Part shown: piece by piece, positions 1-12,084 of the stretch
Layout of the letters: each line of letters opens with the position of its first letter
Position numbering within the stretch: the first letter of the stretch is position 1
Assembly (NCBI GenBank): GCA_003116995.1
Contig: BDSL01000030.1
Location: 124,001-188,000 of the forward strand
DNA length: 64,000 nt
Source of the DNA: Yamagishiella unicocca
Taxonomy: Eukaryota; Chlorophyta; Chlorophyceae; Chlamydomonadales; Volvocaceae
Direction: 5' to 3'
Position numbers and translations under genes: made by a program
The notes under the pieces: generated by a model
What the model saw: the letters and a program-made list of their open reading frames with translations, nothing else
The model's database searches: none
Told to the model about the DNA's origin: nothing

Positions 1-479
1 AGGTTAGTGCGTGCGAGAGCGAGTGTTTGTGTGTACGTTGAAGGGGGTGTTGGTCGAAGGGGTGTTGGTGGAGGGGGTGCTGGCGGATGGGGTGTAATCG
101 GGTGATATGGCAATTACACACACGGCAGGATGCGTGCCTCTTCATATAAGGCTGATGACGCAACAATTGGAGGTTCCCTGTAGATCATATGTCCTGTTCA
201 CAACTCAGCCCTGCCGAGGCCGGTGCCCGATACCACCCTCTCTCAATCTCCACCAGGGTCATCCCTAACCCCACAAAAGACAAAACCCGGGGCACGGCCT
301 CATCGTCCCTGTGCCGGCACCGGCATGCCATTCAACGGTGCCGCCTCAGGCTACTTGCTGGCAAGAATCTGCCCCCGGACTGTAACAACTGTGCGGCCCA
401 CCTACCGACACGTACGTTCAAGATCGCATCCTCATTCAGTCAGGCATGGCAGCAGCGGACTGCTGGCGCCCACTCGCAC
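1..479 (-). other. Intron of the HRQ1 gene running off the left edge
   Basis: After the exon ending at 480 the minus strand shows a GTGCGAG donor. The family would next continue with its C-terminal domain. I translated the remainder in all minus-strand frames and found no block resembling that domain, so this stretch is best read as intron. Open frames here on either strand lack recognisable motifs. Confidence 0.55.
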
Positions 480-3400
480 CTGCGTGTCGTACACCACGTC
501 CGGCAGGAAGAGGTCTACGCTGTCGAACAGGCGGTTGCTGCCCTGCCAGATGCGGTGGAAGCCCAAGTAACGAACCGCAACGATGGCGCCCTCGCAGCTG
601 GCGGTGGTGCCGGTGGTGGCGGTGCCGGCGGGGGAGGGAAACGGTGGAGTGGTGGCGGCGGCGGTGGTGGTGGCGGTGATGGTGGAGGGATTGGGGGCGG
701 GGACAGGGCCTGATGCTGACGGCAAGGTTGCGGCAGCGGCTCCACGGCTGGATGCGGTCGCGGTGGCGGTGGCGCCTGGCGGCCGCTGGTCGGCAGATGC
801 CGGGACGGGGTAGGCGACACGACAGCCTGGCGGAGGGAGGGATACGGATTGGGAACGAGGACGGGGAACTGGGAACCAAGGGGGACTGGGAACGAGGGGG
901 GGGGCCTTGGAGTGAGGGGGAAGACCTGGGAACCAAGGGGGCGGGGACTGGGAACAAGGGGGGGACTGGGAGTAAGGAGGATATGAGAGCATCACCCACG
1001 GGTCGGCACCGACTAGAAAAGCCGATGTGGGGGCCGGAGGGGGACGTCATTGCGGCCCGTTCTGGGCTCCGAATCATTGCCTCCTTCACCAGGGCTAGGG
1101 CATTTAGCGACCACGCCCTCGCAGGCACCCACCCGCAAGCACTCGGTGCCGTTACATCTTCCCTTTTCGCTATCCCCCCGTCATCCCTCCTCACCCCTTT
1201 AGTATACCCAACCCAGTTCTCCAGCATGCATCCCCAAACGTCTGTTCTAAACGGTTTTGTTCGGGCATCCACGGGTCTTCCTCGAACCCTCATCCTCTCT
1301 CATCCTCGCCTCCAGCCCCCGCCAACTCCTGCCGCCCCCTGCCTACCCGTCACATGCACCTCCGTATAATCCTTGACCTTGGTGTAGTACTTGACGTCAG
1401 CGGGCCGTACGATCGCCACCCGCTCGCCCAGGTTCAGCTGGCGGCACAGGTACGGCCGGCCCTGGAACATGTAGACCGCACCGTCGTACACCTGGCAGCC
1501 GTACGCAGGAAACGTGTTTGGAGCTTTGGACGGCGTGTGGGTGTGCGGAGAGCGATGACGATCATTGCGTTTGACTGGAGGACGTGTAGGACACGGGAGC
1601 GTGCAGTGGTGGGGACCGAGAAGGGGGAAGAGGGGGTTGATGCCGAGGATACAGTACTGCCACCAAATAAAGCCATAGGCAGTTGACGACCTCCGGCCTC
1701 CTCCCGCCTCCATCTTACAATCCCAAACGAGTGTAAACGAGTGTGCAAAACGCTTCCTAACCGTTTTTACTTTTGAGTGCCGACCAGCGGACTTGTCTCA
1801 CAATCCGCTTCTCGCCTGCCCACCTCGTAGAACGCCATGTTGGCCTCGATCTCCTCCAGCGGCATGCGTCTCGTCTCGTCCCAGATGACGAAGCGGTCCG
1901 GATCGATGGAGCGCAAGCAGATGGCGGAGGCGGGGTTGTCGAGCGGCCCGCTGTAAACCAGTGGAACCGAAAAGTAGCCGCCGCCACCGCCGCCGCTGCC
2001 GCCATCGCTGCCGCCACCGGCGGTGCTGGTGGTTGCGACCAGGGGCGGGGCGTTGGGTGCACCCCACGGCGTTGTGGGTAGGGCTGCTCCAGGGCGCCGC
2101 GACACCAGGCTCACTGCCGCCAGGCGCGACACCGCCTGCGACAGCCGGGGCCCGAAGACCGCCTCGTCCTGGTCCAGCAGCAGCGGGTGCTCCAGGGAGG
2201 CGCACAGCACGTGCTGCTGCACCACGTCAAGGTTGTGGACGTCGACCTGGGGGTTGGGGGTGTTGGGGGTTTCGGGAGGCGTTGAAGAGGGAGGAGCGGT
2301 TCCGTTGTTCGGGGAGGGTACGGCGCGCAGACAGGTAGGACGGTTGACTTCACTGGTGCGCCACCCGCCTCCCTGGAGTCCGAGACTACTGATTGTCCGA
2401 TGCCGGTAATACCGGTCGTGGCAGCTTCCATGCTGCCTCGGTCGGAACACCTGCAACCCGCCTCCACACACCCCTTTGAAGCCCCCTCGTCCTGCCCTTC
2501 CCTGACCCGCCCTGCCCCGCGGGCCCTGCGCACGCACCTGCACGCTCTCCACCGGCCTCCCGAACAGGTGCTCCGGGTGCCTCATGAAGTGCTGGTCCAG
2601 GGGGCCGTCGAAAGCCACCACCAAGCTCAGGCTCTCCTTCCCGCGGCGCCCCGCGCGGCCTGCCTGCTGGCGCAGAGAGGCCACGCTGCCGGGGAAGCCG
2701 AGGTGGCTGCGGGGAAGGCGGAGGGAGCGGATTCGTTGGATTGCCGATACGGGTGTGTGGGGTGGTGGGGTCGCCTGCCGTGCAGCCCTATGCAGCGAAG
2801 GGATACGGCCATACGGGCAAGGGAGCCGCCCCCAAGGCCAAGAAACGACCTTACCCAACCCATCCCAACCCGACCCGACCCAACTCAGCAAAGAAACGGA
2901 CCTACCCTACCCTACCCTAACCAGGGATGCCAGGCGCGGTAGCTAGCTGTTGGGTAGCTCAAAAGCATCCCTTCATCCCCTTAGGGTTTTTAGGGTTTTT
3001 AGGGTTTTAAAACCCTAAACCCCTTCCCCGCCCCCTTGCCTGCCACCCACAGGGTCACGTCGAGGCCTCCCACGTCCACCCCCAGCTCCAGGGCGTTGGT
3101 GGCCGCCAGCGCCAGCAGCCGGCCGCTGTGTATGTCCGCCTCCATGCTGCGCCGCTCGGAGGGACTGTAGCCCGCCCGGTAGACCTGGGGCCGGGGGGTG
3201 AGGGGCAGAGGGCGGACATCGGCTCCTCCGAAACCAACGCACGCCCCGCGACACCCGGACTGCCGCCAGAACACAGTGCTTCAGTGTATGACGTTGGTGA
3301 TCGCCGTGTATGATGGCGAACACCGCGAATGTGCAGACCGGGAAGGAGGTGCTCCCAAGAGGTGGCGTCAGCGGAAGGGAAGGAGGCTCCTTCCCCACAG

Positions 3401-6400
3401 ACCCCCGGCCCCCAACCCCACTCCTGCACCCACCTTGACCCGCCCCACGCAATCCGGCGCGCACGCCGCCAGCGTCTCCCTGGTGTACGCCGACACCAGC
3501 TCGCACAGCTTGCGGCTCTTGCAGAAGGCGATGGTGCGCAACCCGTGCTGCACGCACTCCGTCAGCAGCAGCGCCATCTCCACGATGGGGGAGTCACGGC
3601 GGTGCTCCAGGGGCGTGCCCGCGGCGCCGTGCTTCTCCTTCCACTCGGGGCCGGGCAGGCGGGCGATGAGGTCGCGGACGACCCGCGGGTCGGTGGAGGC
3701 GGCGGCGGCGGCGCCGCCGCTGTCGTACGGCGGGAGCCCGAGCGCGGCGGCGGCGGCGGCAGTGGCGGAGGTAACGGTCATGACGGGGCGTGGCTGCTGT
3801 GGTTGCTGGTCGGTATGCGGGATGGCGGCGGCGCCGCCGCCGCCGGTGATAGTCACGAGGGACGCCAGCTGGCGGCGGCTGCCGCCGCCGCCGCCGCCGC
3901 CGCCGACCTCAACTGCCGCGCTGAGGGCCGCCCTCACCTGCGCCACTACGTCCCGCGGCGGCGGTGGTGCGGCCCCCCCCGCCACCACCTTGATGCTCCC
4001 TGAGCCCCGTTGCGGCAGCGGCACGGGGCGCGCCAGGGGCGGCGGCCTCGCCACCCCTGCAGCCCCCCCGACCGGCCCAATCGGCACCCCCTCCGACCCC
4101 TGCTCCGTCTTCTTCCTCACCAGAACCTCACCCGCCGCCGCCACCTGGCTGCCGCTGCCGCTGCCTCCCCCACCACCTCCCGCGTCGCCCACCGCCTTGC
4201 CCCTGGCGGTGGCAGCCGCCGAGACGGCTCCGCCGCCGCCACCATGAGGGCCGACCACCGCCGCCGCCGTCGCAGATGCCGCCGCTGTCGCGGCGGCGGC
4301 GCTGGCCACTGACGTCACCACCGCCACCTGCACCTCCGCCAGCTGCCGCTCCGCCGCGCGCCGCCGCCCCGGGCTCCTCGCGAACAGCGCCTCCCGCAGC
4401 TGCTGCAGCGGCCGTGCCGCCGCCGCCACCTGCACCAGCTCCGCGCGCGCCTCCTCGCCCTCCTCGCCGCCCGCCAGCCGCGCCGCCGCCAGCTGCGGCG
4501 CGCGGGCGCGCGCCGCCCGCGCCTCCTGCATCAGCTGCCGTTGCCTCGCCCTTTCCGCGTTGCGGCTTATGCGGCCGGACTTGCGCACCTCGGTCCGGGT
4601 CATCAGGCCCCGGGCCTGGGCCGCCGCCGCCGCCGCTGCCGCCTGCTGATGCACCACAGAGGGTCCCGCCGCCAGGCCGGATGACGCTCCGCCGCCGCCG
4701 CCTGCGGACCCGTTCGCACCTGCGTCCCCAGCCGCATCCACCGCCGCCTGATCATGCTGCTGTTGTTGCTGCCGCTGTCGCTGCGCCGCCGCCATCGCCG
4801 CCAGCTGCTCCACGTGCAGCTGCGCCCGCTCCGTCAGCGGCGGGTTCCACAGCACGAAGCGGCGCAGCCCGCACGGCGAGCCGTCCCGCTCCGGCCCCAC
4901 CAGCTGCACCTCCGCCGCCGCCACGCCCAGCAGCGTCGCCGCCAGCTGCGCGGGGTTGGCCACCGTGGCGCTCGTCATAACGAACCGCGGGTCGCTGCCG
5001 TACACGTGGGAGCACAGGCGCTTCAGGCGACGCAGCACCAGGGCGGTGTGGCTGCCGAAGACGCCCCGGTACGCGTGACCTTCGTCCACCACCACCAGCG
5101 CCAGCTTGGCCAGGATGCGGCCGAACTGGCGGTGCCCCGGCAGCACTGTGGCGTGCAGCATGTCAGGGTTGGTCAGCACCACCTGCGCCCGCTCGCGCAC
5201 GTCGGGGCGCTCGGACATGGGTGTGTCACCGTCGTACACCTGCGAGGGAGGAGGTCACAACGAGGAGGAGGAGGAGGAGGAGGAGGGGGAGGGGAGGGGA
5301 AAAGGTCGGAGGGCGGCAAGGGTGGTAAACAAGGGGCGGGGGGAGGGCAACGGAGTGATCGGAGGGGTGGAGGCGCGGTGGCCTGCTTAGGGTGTCCGGG
5401 GTTGGGGAGGGGAGGGGAAGGGAGCCGATGCGGCCACCCACGTTGTCGAGAATGCACGGCCCGCAGCCGTGCAGTGGACTGCGGCCGGGACTACGGACGC
5501 GCGCCCGTGCCTCACCTCCGCCGCTGGCAAGTAGCCCCGTGGGCCGCCGGGCTCAGTCGGTGCGCCGAATGCCGCCGCTAGCAGCCCGCGTAAGGCCCTC
5601 AGCTGATCTTGAGCGAGCGCCTTGGTGGGGAACATCATCAGGGCGCACGCGTCGGGGTCCTCACTCAGAACCTGGGAAGGAGGCAGCAAAGTACCCGGGG
5701 GGGAGTGGGTTTCAGGAGGGCGGGGGGAGATGACAAACCGGGTTGGGTGAGGCAGGCGGGTTGGTGCAGGGTTGGGTGAGGAAGCTGGCGGAAGGGGCTG
5801 GATTAGGGCAAAGAGCAAAAGCCTTGCCTGCACCCATCGCCAGCCCCCCCCCGTCTTTCCTCCCCGCCTCCATCCTCAATCCCCTCCCCCATAACGCATG
5901 GACACGGTGCCTCGACACGTCCCAGTTCCGCTGCCTACCTGCAGCAGCGGCACCAGGTAGCACAGCGACTTGCCGCTGGCGGTGGGGGTGGCCACAACCA
6001 CATGCTTCCCCGGCACCCGCTGCACAGCGCCGCAGCAGCCCCCGCCGGGGGGCGAGCTGCGCCCAGGACCCTCCACAGGCCCCTGCAGCCCCTGCTGCTG
6101 CTCGCCGGCGTCGGCGGCGGCGTCGGCGGCGTCGCTGCTACTGCCGTTGGTGTGGATGTGGCGGCGGCTGTAGCCGAGCAGCGCATCCACTGCCTCCGCC
6201 TGGTGGGTGTACATGCGGCCCCCGGGGATGCCCAGCGACTCCAGGGCTCGCAGCACCGGGGGCGCCAGCGGGGCGGCGGGGAGGGTGTAGGCGGCGGGGC
6301 GGGCGGGGAGCACCTCTACATGCGCCACCTGAGGGACGCGGGGGGGGGGGGGCAGAGCCGCCATCGGGAGGGGCCGACGTCGTGGCACCGGTTTCCTCAT

Positions 6401-9400
6401 CCAAGCCAACATGCCCTCCCCTTCCCCTGGTCTACCCACGCACCAACCACCCACTGCAAACGCGTATCTAAAACACGTCTTATAGCTAGTATAGTAGCTA
6501 GTGCTCTCAGGTGCCAGTTCACAGGGGTCTCTGCGCCCTCACCTGACCCTTGTACCAGGGCAGCTCCTGCAGGTGGCGCAACAGCTCCCGGGGGCACAGC
6601 GGCACCGAGGATACGCACGGCTCGTACTGCTTCAGCAGGCTGGGAGGACGAGGGGCGCTGCCGGGGCGGCGGCCGCCGCCCGCCCCCGCGGCCCGCGACA
6701 GCAGCTCGCGCCTGGCTCGCAGCGCCGCCGCAGCGGAGCGCAGTTGCTCCGGGGTGAGGCGGTCCCGGTCGAGAGTGGCGCGGAAGAGGGGGTGCCAGGC
6801 GCGGAGGGAAACCGGGTCCCAAGGCTGGATAGAGGCGGCGGCGGCGGCAGCCGCGGCGGCGGCGGCCGCGGCGGCGGGGTGGGGAGTAGGGGCTGTGGTG
6901 GTGGAGGCGGCAGCGTTGGAGGTGGAGGTTTTTTCGGTTGACGTGGCTCCGGAGCGCTGTTCGGGTGCCAGGCGGTCCAGCAGGTCGGTGTGCAGGTGCT
7001 CCAGCACCGAAACCAGACCCCGGCGGAATGCCGCCAGGCGCCTGCCAGGGCGTGGAGGTGGCGGTGAGGTGACGGGACGCCGGCAAGAGGCGAGGGTTGA
7101 CGTCGGGTGGGGAGGAGGCAGACTTAGAAACGAGCGCGTCGGCAGCCCGCAAGGGCTACGTCGCTTACTAGGGACCCTCCGCGCCCGCTTCCGTCCCTTC
7201 CTCCCCCTCTCCCCCTCCTCCTCCTCCTCCCCCTCCTCCTCCGCTGCTCCCCTGCTAACTCCGTCTGGGTGACTGACCATCACAACACCGCCGTGCCCCG
7301 TCCCCCTCATGCTAGACCAAACCCAAATGACACAGTCTACCCGCCATTCAGCCAATCTCCCCTCCCCGTCCCTCCCCGCCCCTCCTCTCCCCCACCTGGT
7401 GTTGACGTTGGTGCAAAACCATAGCCGCCTGCCGTCTTCCAGGATGACCGGCGGAGGCAGGGAGCCTGACGGCGCGGGAAGGGGCAGGGGAGGGGGGCGC
7501 CGTCAGAGGCGCCGGAGCTGTAGCTGGAAGGGCAGGGCAGGTAAGGGCCCAGGCACCGTGTGTCTCTTAAGAGTGTGCAAACGGGTTATCCATAGGTTGC
7601 AGGGGTGACGCTTTTTGATGTACTAAAGACGCAACGGGTAAGGCTAGCAGGACTGACCGCGGCGCTTGGCCTTTCGCCGGTTGGTGGATCCATCCGGGGG
7701 ATCCGCAAGCGTGCCGTCAGCGTCCCCGCCACCCTCGCCCTCGCCCTTGCCGTCGCCTCCGCCTCCACCTCCGCCGCCGGCTCCACCTCCGCCGCCGCCT
7801 CCGGCTCCGCCTCCGGCCGCAGCGATGCCTCCCGGGTGCTCCGCTGCCGCCTGCCCGTCCGCCTCCTCCTCAAACATGAGCGGCAAGGCCCTGGCGATCC
7901 AGGGAGGGGCGGGGGGACCGCGCGCATTTGGGCGGGGCTGGGGCTTTGCAACGCGGTTGGACGTGGCGGTTGGGTTGTGTCAGGCGGCGCCCTGGGGCTG
8001 CACAGCCCGCACGCGCGCAAACAAGCAGCACACGCAAGAGCGCCACTAGCACAACAAAACCTTCCTGTGTTACAACATACCAGCCATAGATGTGGCGTTT
8101 AGACGTGTGTTCCAACATACCAGCCACAGGTGGGGCGTCTTGGGCATGAGCAACCTCGTGCTTGCTTTCCAATGCCAGCCATAGCCCCTCGCGCCGTCCT
8201 CCACCCCCCACCCCCTCACCGCCCCCTCGCAACCCCACCTGCCCGGGTCCAGCAGCTCTAGCTTGACCGAACTGCTGCCGTACAGCGCCGTACCGCTGCC
8301 GACCGGCACCGGCGCAGCCGCCGCCGCCAGCTTGTCTAGCAGCACCGCCCTGTCCGCCAGGTTTGTCCGCCACCCCTGAGCCGCCAGCAGCGTGTGGAGG
8401 CTGCCGCCGGCGCCCCCTCGGGCTGGGTCGCCGCCCCCTCCGGCTGGGTCGCCGCCGCCCCCTCCGGCTGGGTCGCCGCCGCCCCCTCCGGCTGGGTCGC
8501 CGCCGGGACCGCCGTCGGGTCCTCCGGGTCCATCAGGAGCGGCAGCCTGGACCCCCTCCTGCCCTCCTGCCCCGTCCGGCTGCTCGTGCCAGACTGCTGG
8601 CCCCACCTTGGTCGCCACCACCTCCGGCACCAGCGCCGCCGCCAGCATCACGTCGTCCAGGGTCACGTCGAGCTGCGGCAGCTGCGCCCGCAGCGCCTCG
8701 CAGCTGTTGGCCCAGGTCATCTGTTGGCGGGGTGAGGAGGTGCACGGGGCAGGGAAGCGGACAGGCGGCAGCAGCGGCGGCGTAAGGGCGCGATCGGAAG
8801 CATGCGGCATTTTCTGGCGGACCCCGCTAACTGGGCCCTCCACTTTTCAGGAATGGGGGTAGAGTAGCGCTCATTGGTGGGAACCTGCCAAGAGAGCGGT
8901 GCCCTGGCTCCACCAGCAGCCCCGCCGGCACCCATTTCACTTGTCGTCCTCTTCGTTCTTCGTTGTCGATTCGCCGGTTTACCGCGCTCTCCAGCCCTGC
9001 CGCACCCGCCCACGCCTACCTGCACCTGCCGCCCCAGCATGAAGCCGTACAGCGTGTTCAGCGCCTGGAAGACGTGCTGCAGGCGCTCCAGGGAGGGAGG
9101 AAGCGGCAGCAGGCAGGCTGCCACGGCGCGCTCGAACAGCGGCCCGGAGCGGGGGTAGAGGGCGGCGGTGCGCCGAGGCCGGTGGCCGCCTGGGCCGCGA
9201 GTGCCGGCCGCGACAGCGGCAGCAGTGGCGCCGTCAGAAGCGGCAGCGGCGGCGTTGCTGTCAGCTGGATCGTCTGGCTTGGCGGCAGCGGCACCCTTAG
9301 CGGCGCGGCGTCGTCGCTTGGGCTTCTCGGTGGCCGGCTCCTGGTCCCCGCTGGGACGCCTTCGCTTGCCGGCGCCCGCTGCTTGACGTGCCCTCTGGCC

Positions 9401-11712
9401 CCCACCGCCGTCGCCATCGCCCTTCACGTCGCCTTCTCCCATATCTGTAAGTTCATGCACCGCCTCCGCATCCACCATTTCCTCCTCCTCGTCGCCATGT
9501 GCATGGCAATCACCGGCATCACCGTCACCTCCAGCATTGTCATCACCATCACCATCATCATCGCTGCCATCGTCACCGTCTTCGTGGTCCGTGTTTCCCA
9601 CCTGCTCCGCCGCACCCCGCTGTCTCCGGCCACCACGCCCCCCAGGCACCGCCGCCGCAGCTATGGCTGCCGCGGCTGCCGCCGCAGCCGCCCGTCGCGG
9701 GCGCTTGCTCGGCGGCGGCCCCCCCGCCGGCGTCCTCTCCCCAGCGGCGCCTCCCCGCTGGCTCCGAGCGCCTCGCGCTGGCTGCCCTCCTGGCTCCCCC
9801 TCGAACTCCTCCTGTACCTCCTGTAACAGCTCCTCCTCCCTCACCTCCTCCTGGCCCACGCCGTAGAACGCTGCTGCCGCAGCCGCAGCCGCCTCGCGCT
9901 CCTCCCAGCGCAGTGGCGCCGCCTCCAGCTCCGCCCTCAGCTCGTCAAAGAGGTCGAAGCCGCCCGCTGCCGAGGGCGCGACCTTGCTGCCCCCACCACC
10001 ACCACCACCACCACCACCACCACCCAACGTAGCTGCTCTCGCAGCCACGCCCCCATCAACCGAGCTCGCCGCCGCCGCCGCCGCCGCGTGCAGCAACGAC
10101 GGCCCTGCAACTCCACCCGTCCGAAAGGTGCGACCCGCGCCTCGCCCTCCGTCCGCCCAGCCCGCCTCGGCAGTGCCATCCGCGTGGCTGTTGCAGCCGC
10201 ACGCTGGCACATGGAGCGTCGCTGAGGCCGACGCAGTCGACAATGGCCAGGTAACAATGGCCGGCGCCGCCGCCGCAGCAGCAGCAGCAGAGGCGACTGC
10301 TATTGCAGCGGCTCCAGGACCCGGCGAGCCGCATGACATCGCCACCTGCCCCTCGTCGCTTGCAGCTGCCGGTACAGGGCCAGAGTTCAACTGGTGATCG
10401 GCGGGGTCCGGCTCCTGCTTGATCTCCAGCTGCCGCCGCTGCTGCCGCTGCGCAAGACCCAGATCCGGATCCAGATCCGCCCGCAGGTGTGACCCAGATG
10501 TGGTCGGCTGGATCTGCACAGGAACGCGTAAGTGCGCCCGGATTGATTGCGGATCCGGCCGACTGCTCTCCTCTGCCGCCGTCAACGGCTGCGGCAGCTG
10601 CTGACAGGCCGCCGGCTGCGCCGTTGCCAGTTGCTGCTGGGAGGGCTGCGCCACGCGGCCGGATTGTTCGGGCTGTCCCAGCGGCTGCGGCTGCGGCTGT
10701 GGAGCCCCTGGGTTGTCAAGATTGAAGAGCACTCGTCGTCGCGATGGTCGGCCGGCGTCCACAAATAATCCCGGCGCCGGGGGGGGCATTACCTCCCCAG
10801 CTCCCGCCTCCACGCCCACCGCAACCTCCGGTTCCCGTACCCTCCCCGTCCTCGCGAACCCCTCCGGCCCATCCCCAAGAGGGCCTTCGGACGTCGTACC
10901 CAGCCCCCCCGACCTCTCCAACGGTACTGTCTGAGGCTGTGGGGCTGTCTGTCCTGCCTGCCCCGGCGGCGGTTGCGGCAGTTGGTGAGGCTGGTCCCGG
11001 CGCGTTGGGACTGTTGAGAGGAGCTTGGTGGGGGTCCGGTTGGGCCTGGACTCGTAGCCCGGGAGCAGCGTGATAAGGCCCCGCCCGCTGAAGGGCACCG
11101 GCTGGTCGGTGGTTGGGGCGGCGGGGGGCGGCGGCGCTGGTGCTGGTGCTGGCGCTGGCGGGGCTGGTGGTGCGGCTGCGCTGCGAGCGGCGCGTTCCTT
11201 GGCCGTGGACAGGGGCACGATCGTCTGGGAGCACCGACAGGCAGTTGTGGAAGGAGTTGGGAGAGCGCCAGGGGGCACAGTGCGAAACGACGTGAGCTAG
11301 TGGGTGGGTGATGGTGGGGGTTGGCGGGGACGAGGTGGTTTGCGACGCCATGAGGCAAGTGCAGTGGGCGTCTACCCACCAAGAAGTCGTTTGGACCCAG
11401 CACCAGCGACGCGAGAGGGGTAGAGTCTGCGACAAGCACACCCTGCAGTGGCGCCGGTGAGGCGGCGAGCTCAATGGCAGAGGGCGGGAAAGCGACAGGC
11501 CCAAAATACCCGTGCAGGCCATGCGTCGGCAAGCTTGTTTTCGCCTGTTACTGCAGTGTACCCACTTTGCTGTATATCTTGATGCGTGCAAGCAGCGGAT
11601 TGAGCGCGGCGATTTTCCTCCGTAAGTCTGCGCCCGTCTCGTCGCCGCCCTCCAAGTCCACCTTGCCAGACCATCCTGTAAGGCTACGCACATTTATACT
11701 TCGGGTCGTCAT
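480..11712 (-). CDS. HRQ1: HRQ1-type ATP-dependent 3'-5' DNA helicase (RecQ4-like, DEAH box), 3' end beyond the window
   Basis: Superfamily-2 DNA helicase of the HRQ1 family, expected to act in nuclear DNA repair. Fifteen exons join in phase: 11712-11566, 11442-11380, 11224-9020, 8720-8239, 7890-7658, 7465-7396, 7041-6543, 6328-5939, 5671-5516, 5239-3434, 3184-3051, 2706-2538, 2246-1824, 1491-1347, 775-480. They encode about 2406 residues; as I recall, plant relatives have about 1100. The first two exons (residues 1-70) read as a ubiquitin-like fold. Helicase motifs are ATPTASGKS (I, near residue 1350), MMFPTKALAQDQ (Ia), VVDEGH (II, near 1467), MTSATV (III), IAFCKSRK (IV), ATNALELGVDVG (V) and QQAGRAGRRG (VI). 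About 400 residues of Ala/Gln/Gly-rich sequence separate III and IV. Conserved post-helicase blocks follow (WDETRRMPLEEIEAN, YLGFHRIWQG). The C-terminal DUF1998/zinc region is not reached. The exon at 775 is the least certain acceptor. Confidence 0.9.
841..980. repeat. G-rich imperfect minisatellite in an HRQ1 intron
   Basis: Degenerate units of the type GGGAACNAGGGGGACT recur with runs of three to eight G on the plus strand. The array lies in the intron between exons 1491-1347 and 775-480, on the template strand of HRQ1. The G runs are close enough to form G-quadruplexes. Confidence 0.7.
2981..3024. repeat. Interstitial telomere-like repeat with an inverted copy
   Basis: Three tandem copies of AGGG separated by four or five T are followed directly by TTTTAAAACCCTAAACCCC, which is the opposite orientation. 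TTTTAGGG is the known telomere unit of chlamydomonadalean algae. The element lies in the HRQ1 intron between exons 3184-3051 and 2706-2538, close to the donor site at 3050. Confidence 0.8.
5258..5296. repeat. GGA trinucleotide microsatellite
   Basis: About eleven consecutive GAG/GGA triplets on the plus strand lie in the HRQ1 intron just after exon 5671-5516 in transcript direction. On the transcript strand this is a CTC-rich polypyrimidine tract close to the acceptor of exon 5239-3434. Confidence 0.75.
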
Positions 11713-12084
11713 CTATGGAGTTCAGGGTTTACCCGCACCCATTCTGCTTGGCACATGAAGTGCGTGCTGCGCGAGGCTAGAACTGCTTTCAATCACGGTG
11801 CGCGGCGCTATGATACATGTTGCTAATCGCTACAAAAAATACGTAACTTAATGTAGGAGAGACAGCGAATGCATCAGAATCGTACCGGTATTGGCAAACC
11901 GTAATGTAACCTTGAGGATTTACACCGTGATGTTATACATCAATATGTATAGAGACCCAATTGTTAGGGGCGTACGTTGAAAGCCTGTGAACTATCGTTG
12001 TAGGAATACACTTGACAATCAGCGCGCCTCACACTGGGCCCAGGAACTCGACGCTCTCCGCGCAGCTGAGCGCAAACCTAAGCC
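11713..12084. promoter_or_regulatory. Shared upstream region between divergent HRQ1 and RUS genes
   Basis: 372 bp separate the two inferred start codons. The interval is markedly more AT-rich than the flanking coding DNA and has no open frame with recognisable motifs. It probably holds both promoters and 5' untranslated regions. No defined box could be assigned. Confidence 0.5.

Noticed and set aside
189..713. Plus-strand open frame of 174 codons at the left edge
   Set aside because: It overlaps HRQ1 exon 775-480 on the opposite strand and an intron, and its product is Gly-rich shadow sequence.
2981..3024. True chromosome end at the telomere-like repeats
   Set aside because: Only about three units are present, they are followed by an inverted copy, and they lie within an intron of a continuous gene.
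8813..8889. Extra HRQ1 exon (VPTNERYSTPIPEKW)
   Set aside because: It has a good acceptor, but including it breaks the family alignment in which LNTLYGFMLGRQVQ continues directly to MTWANSCEALRAQ; it is more likely intronic.
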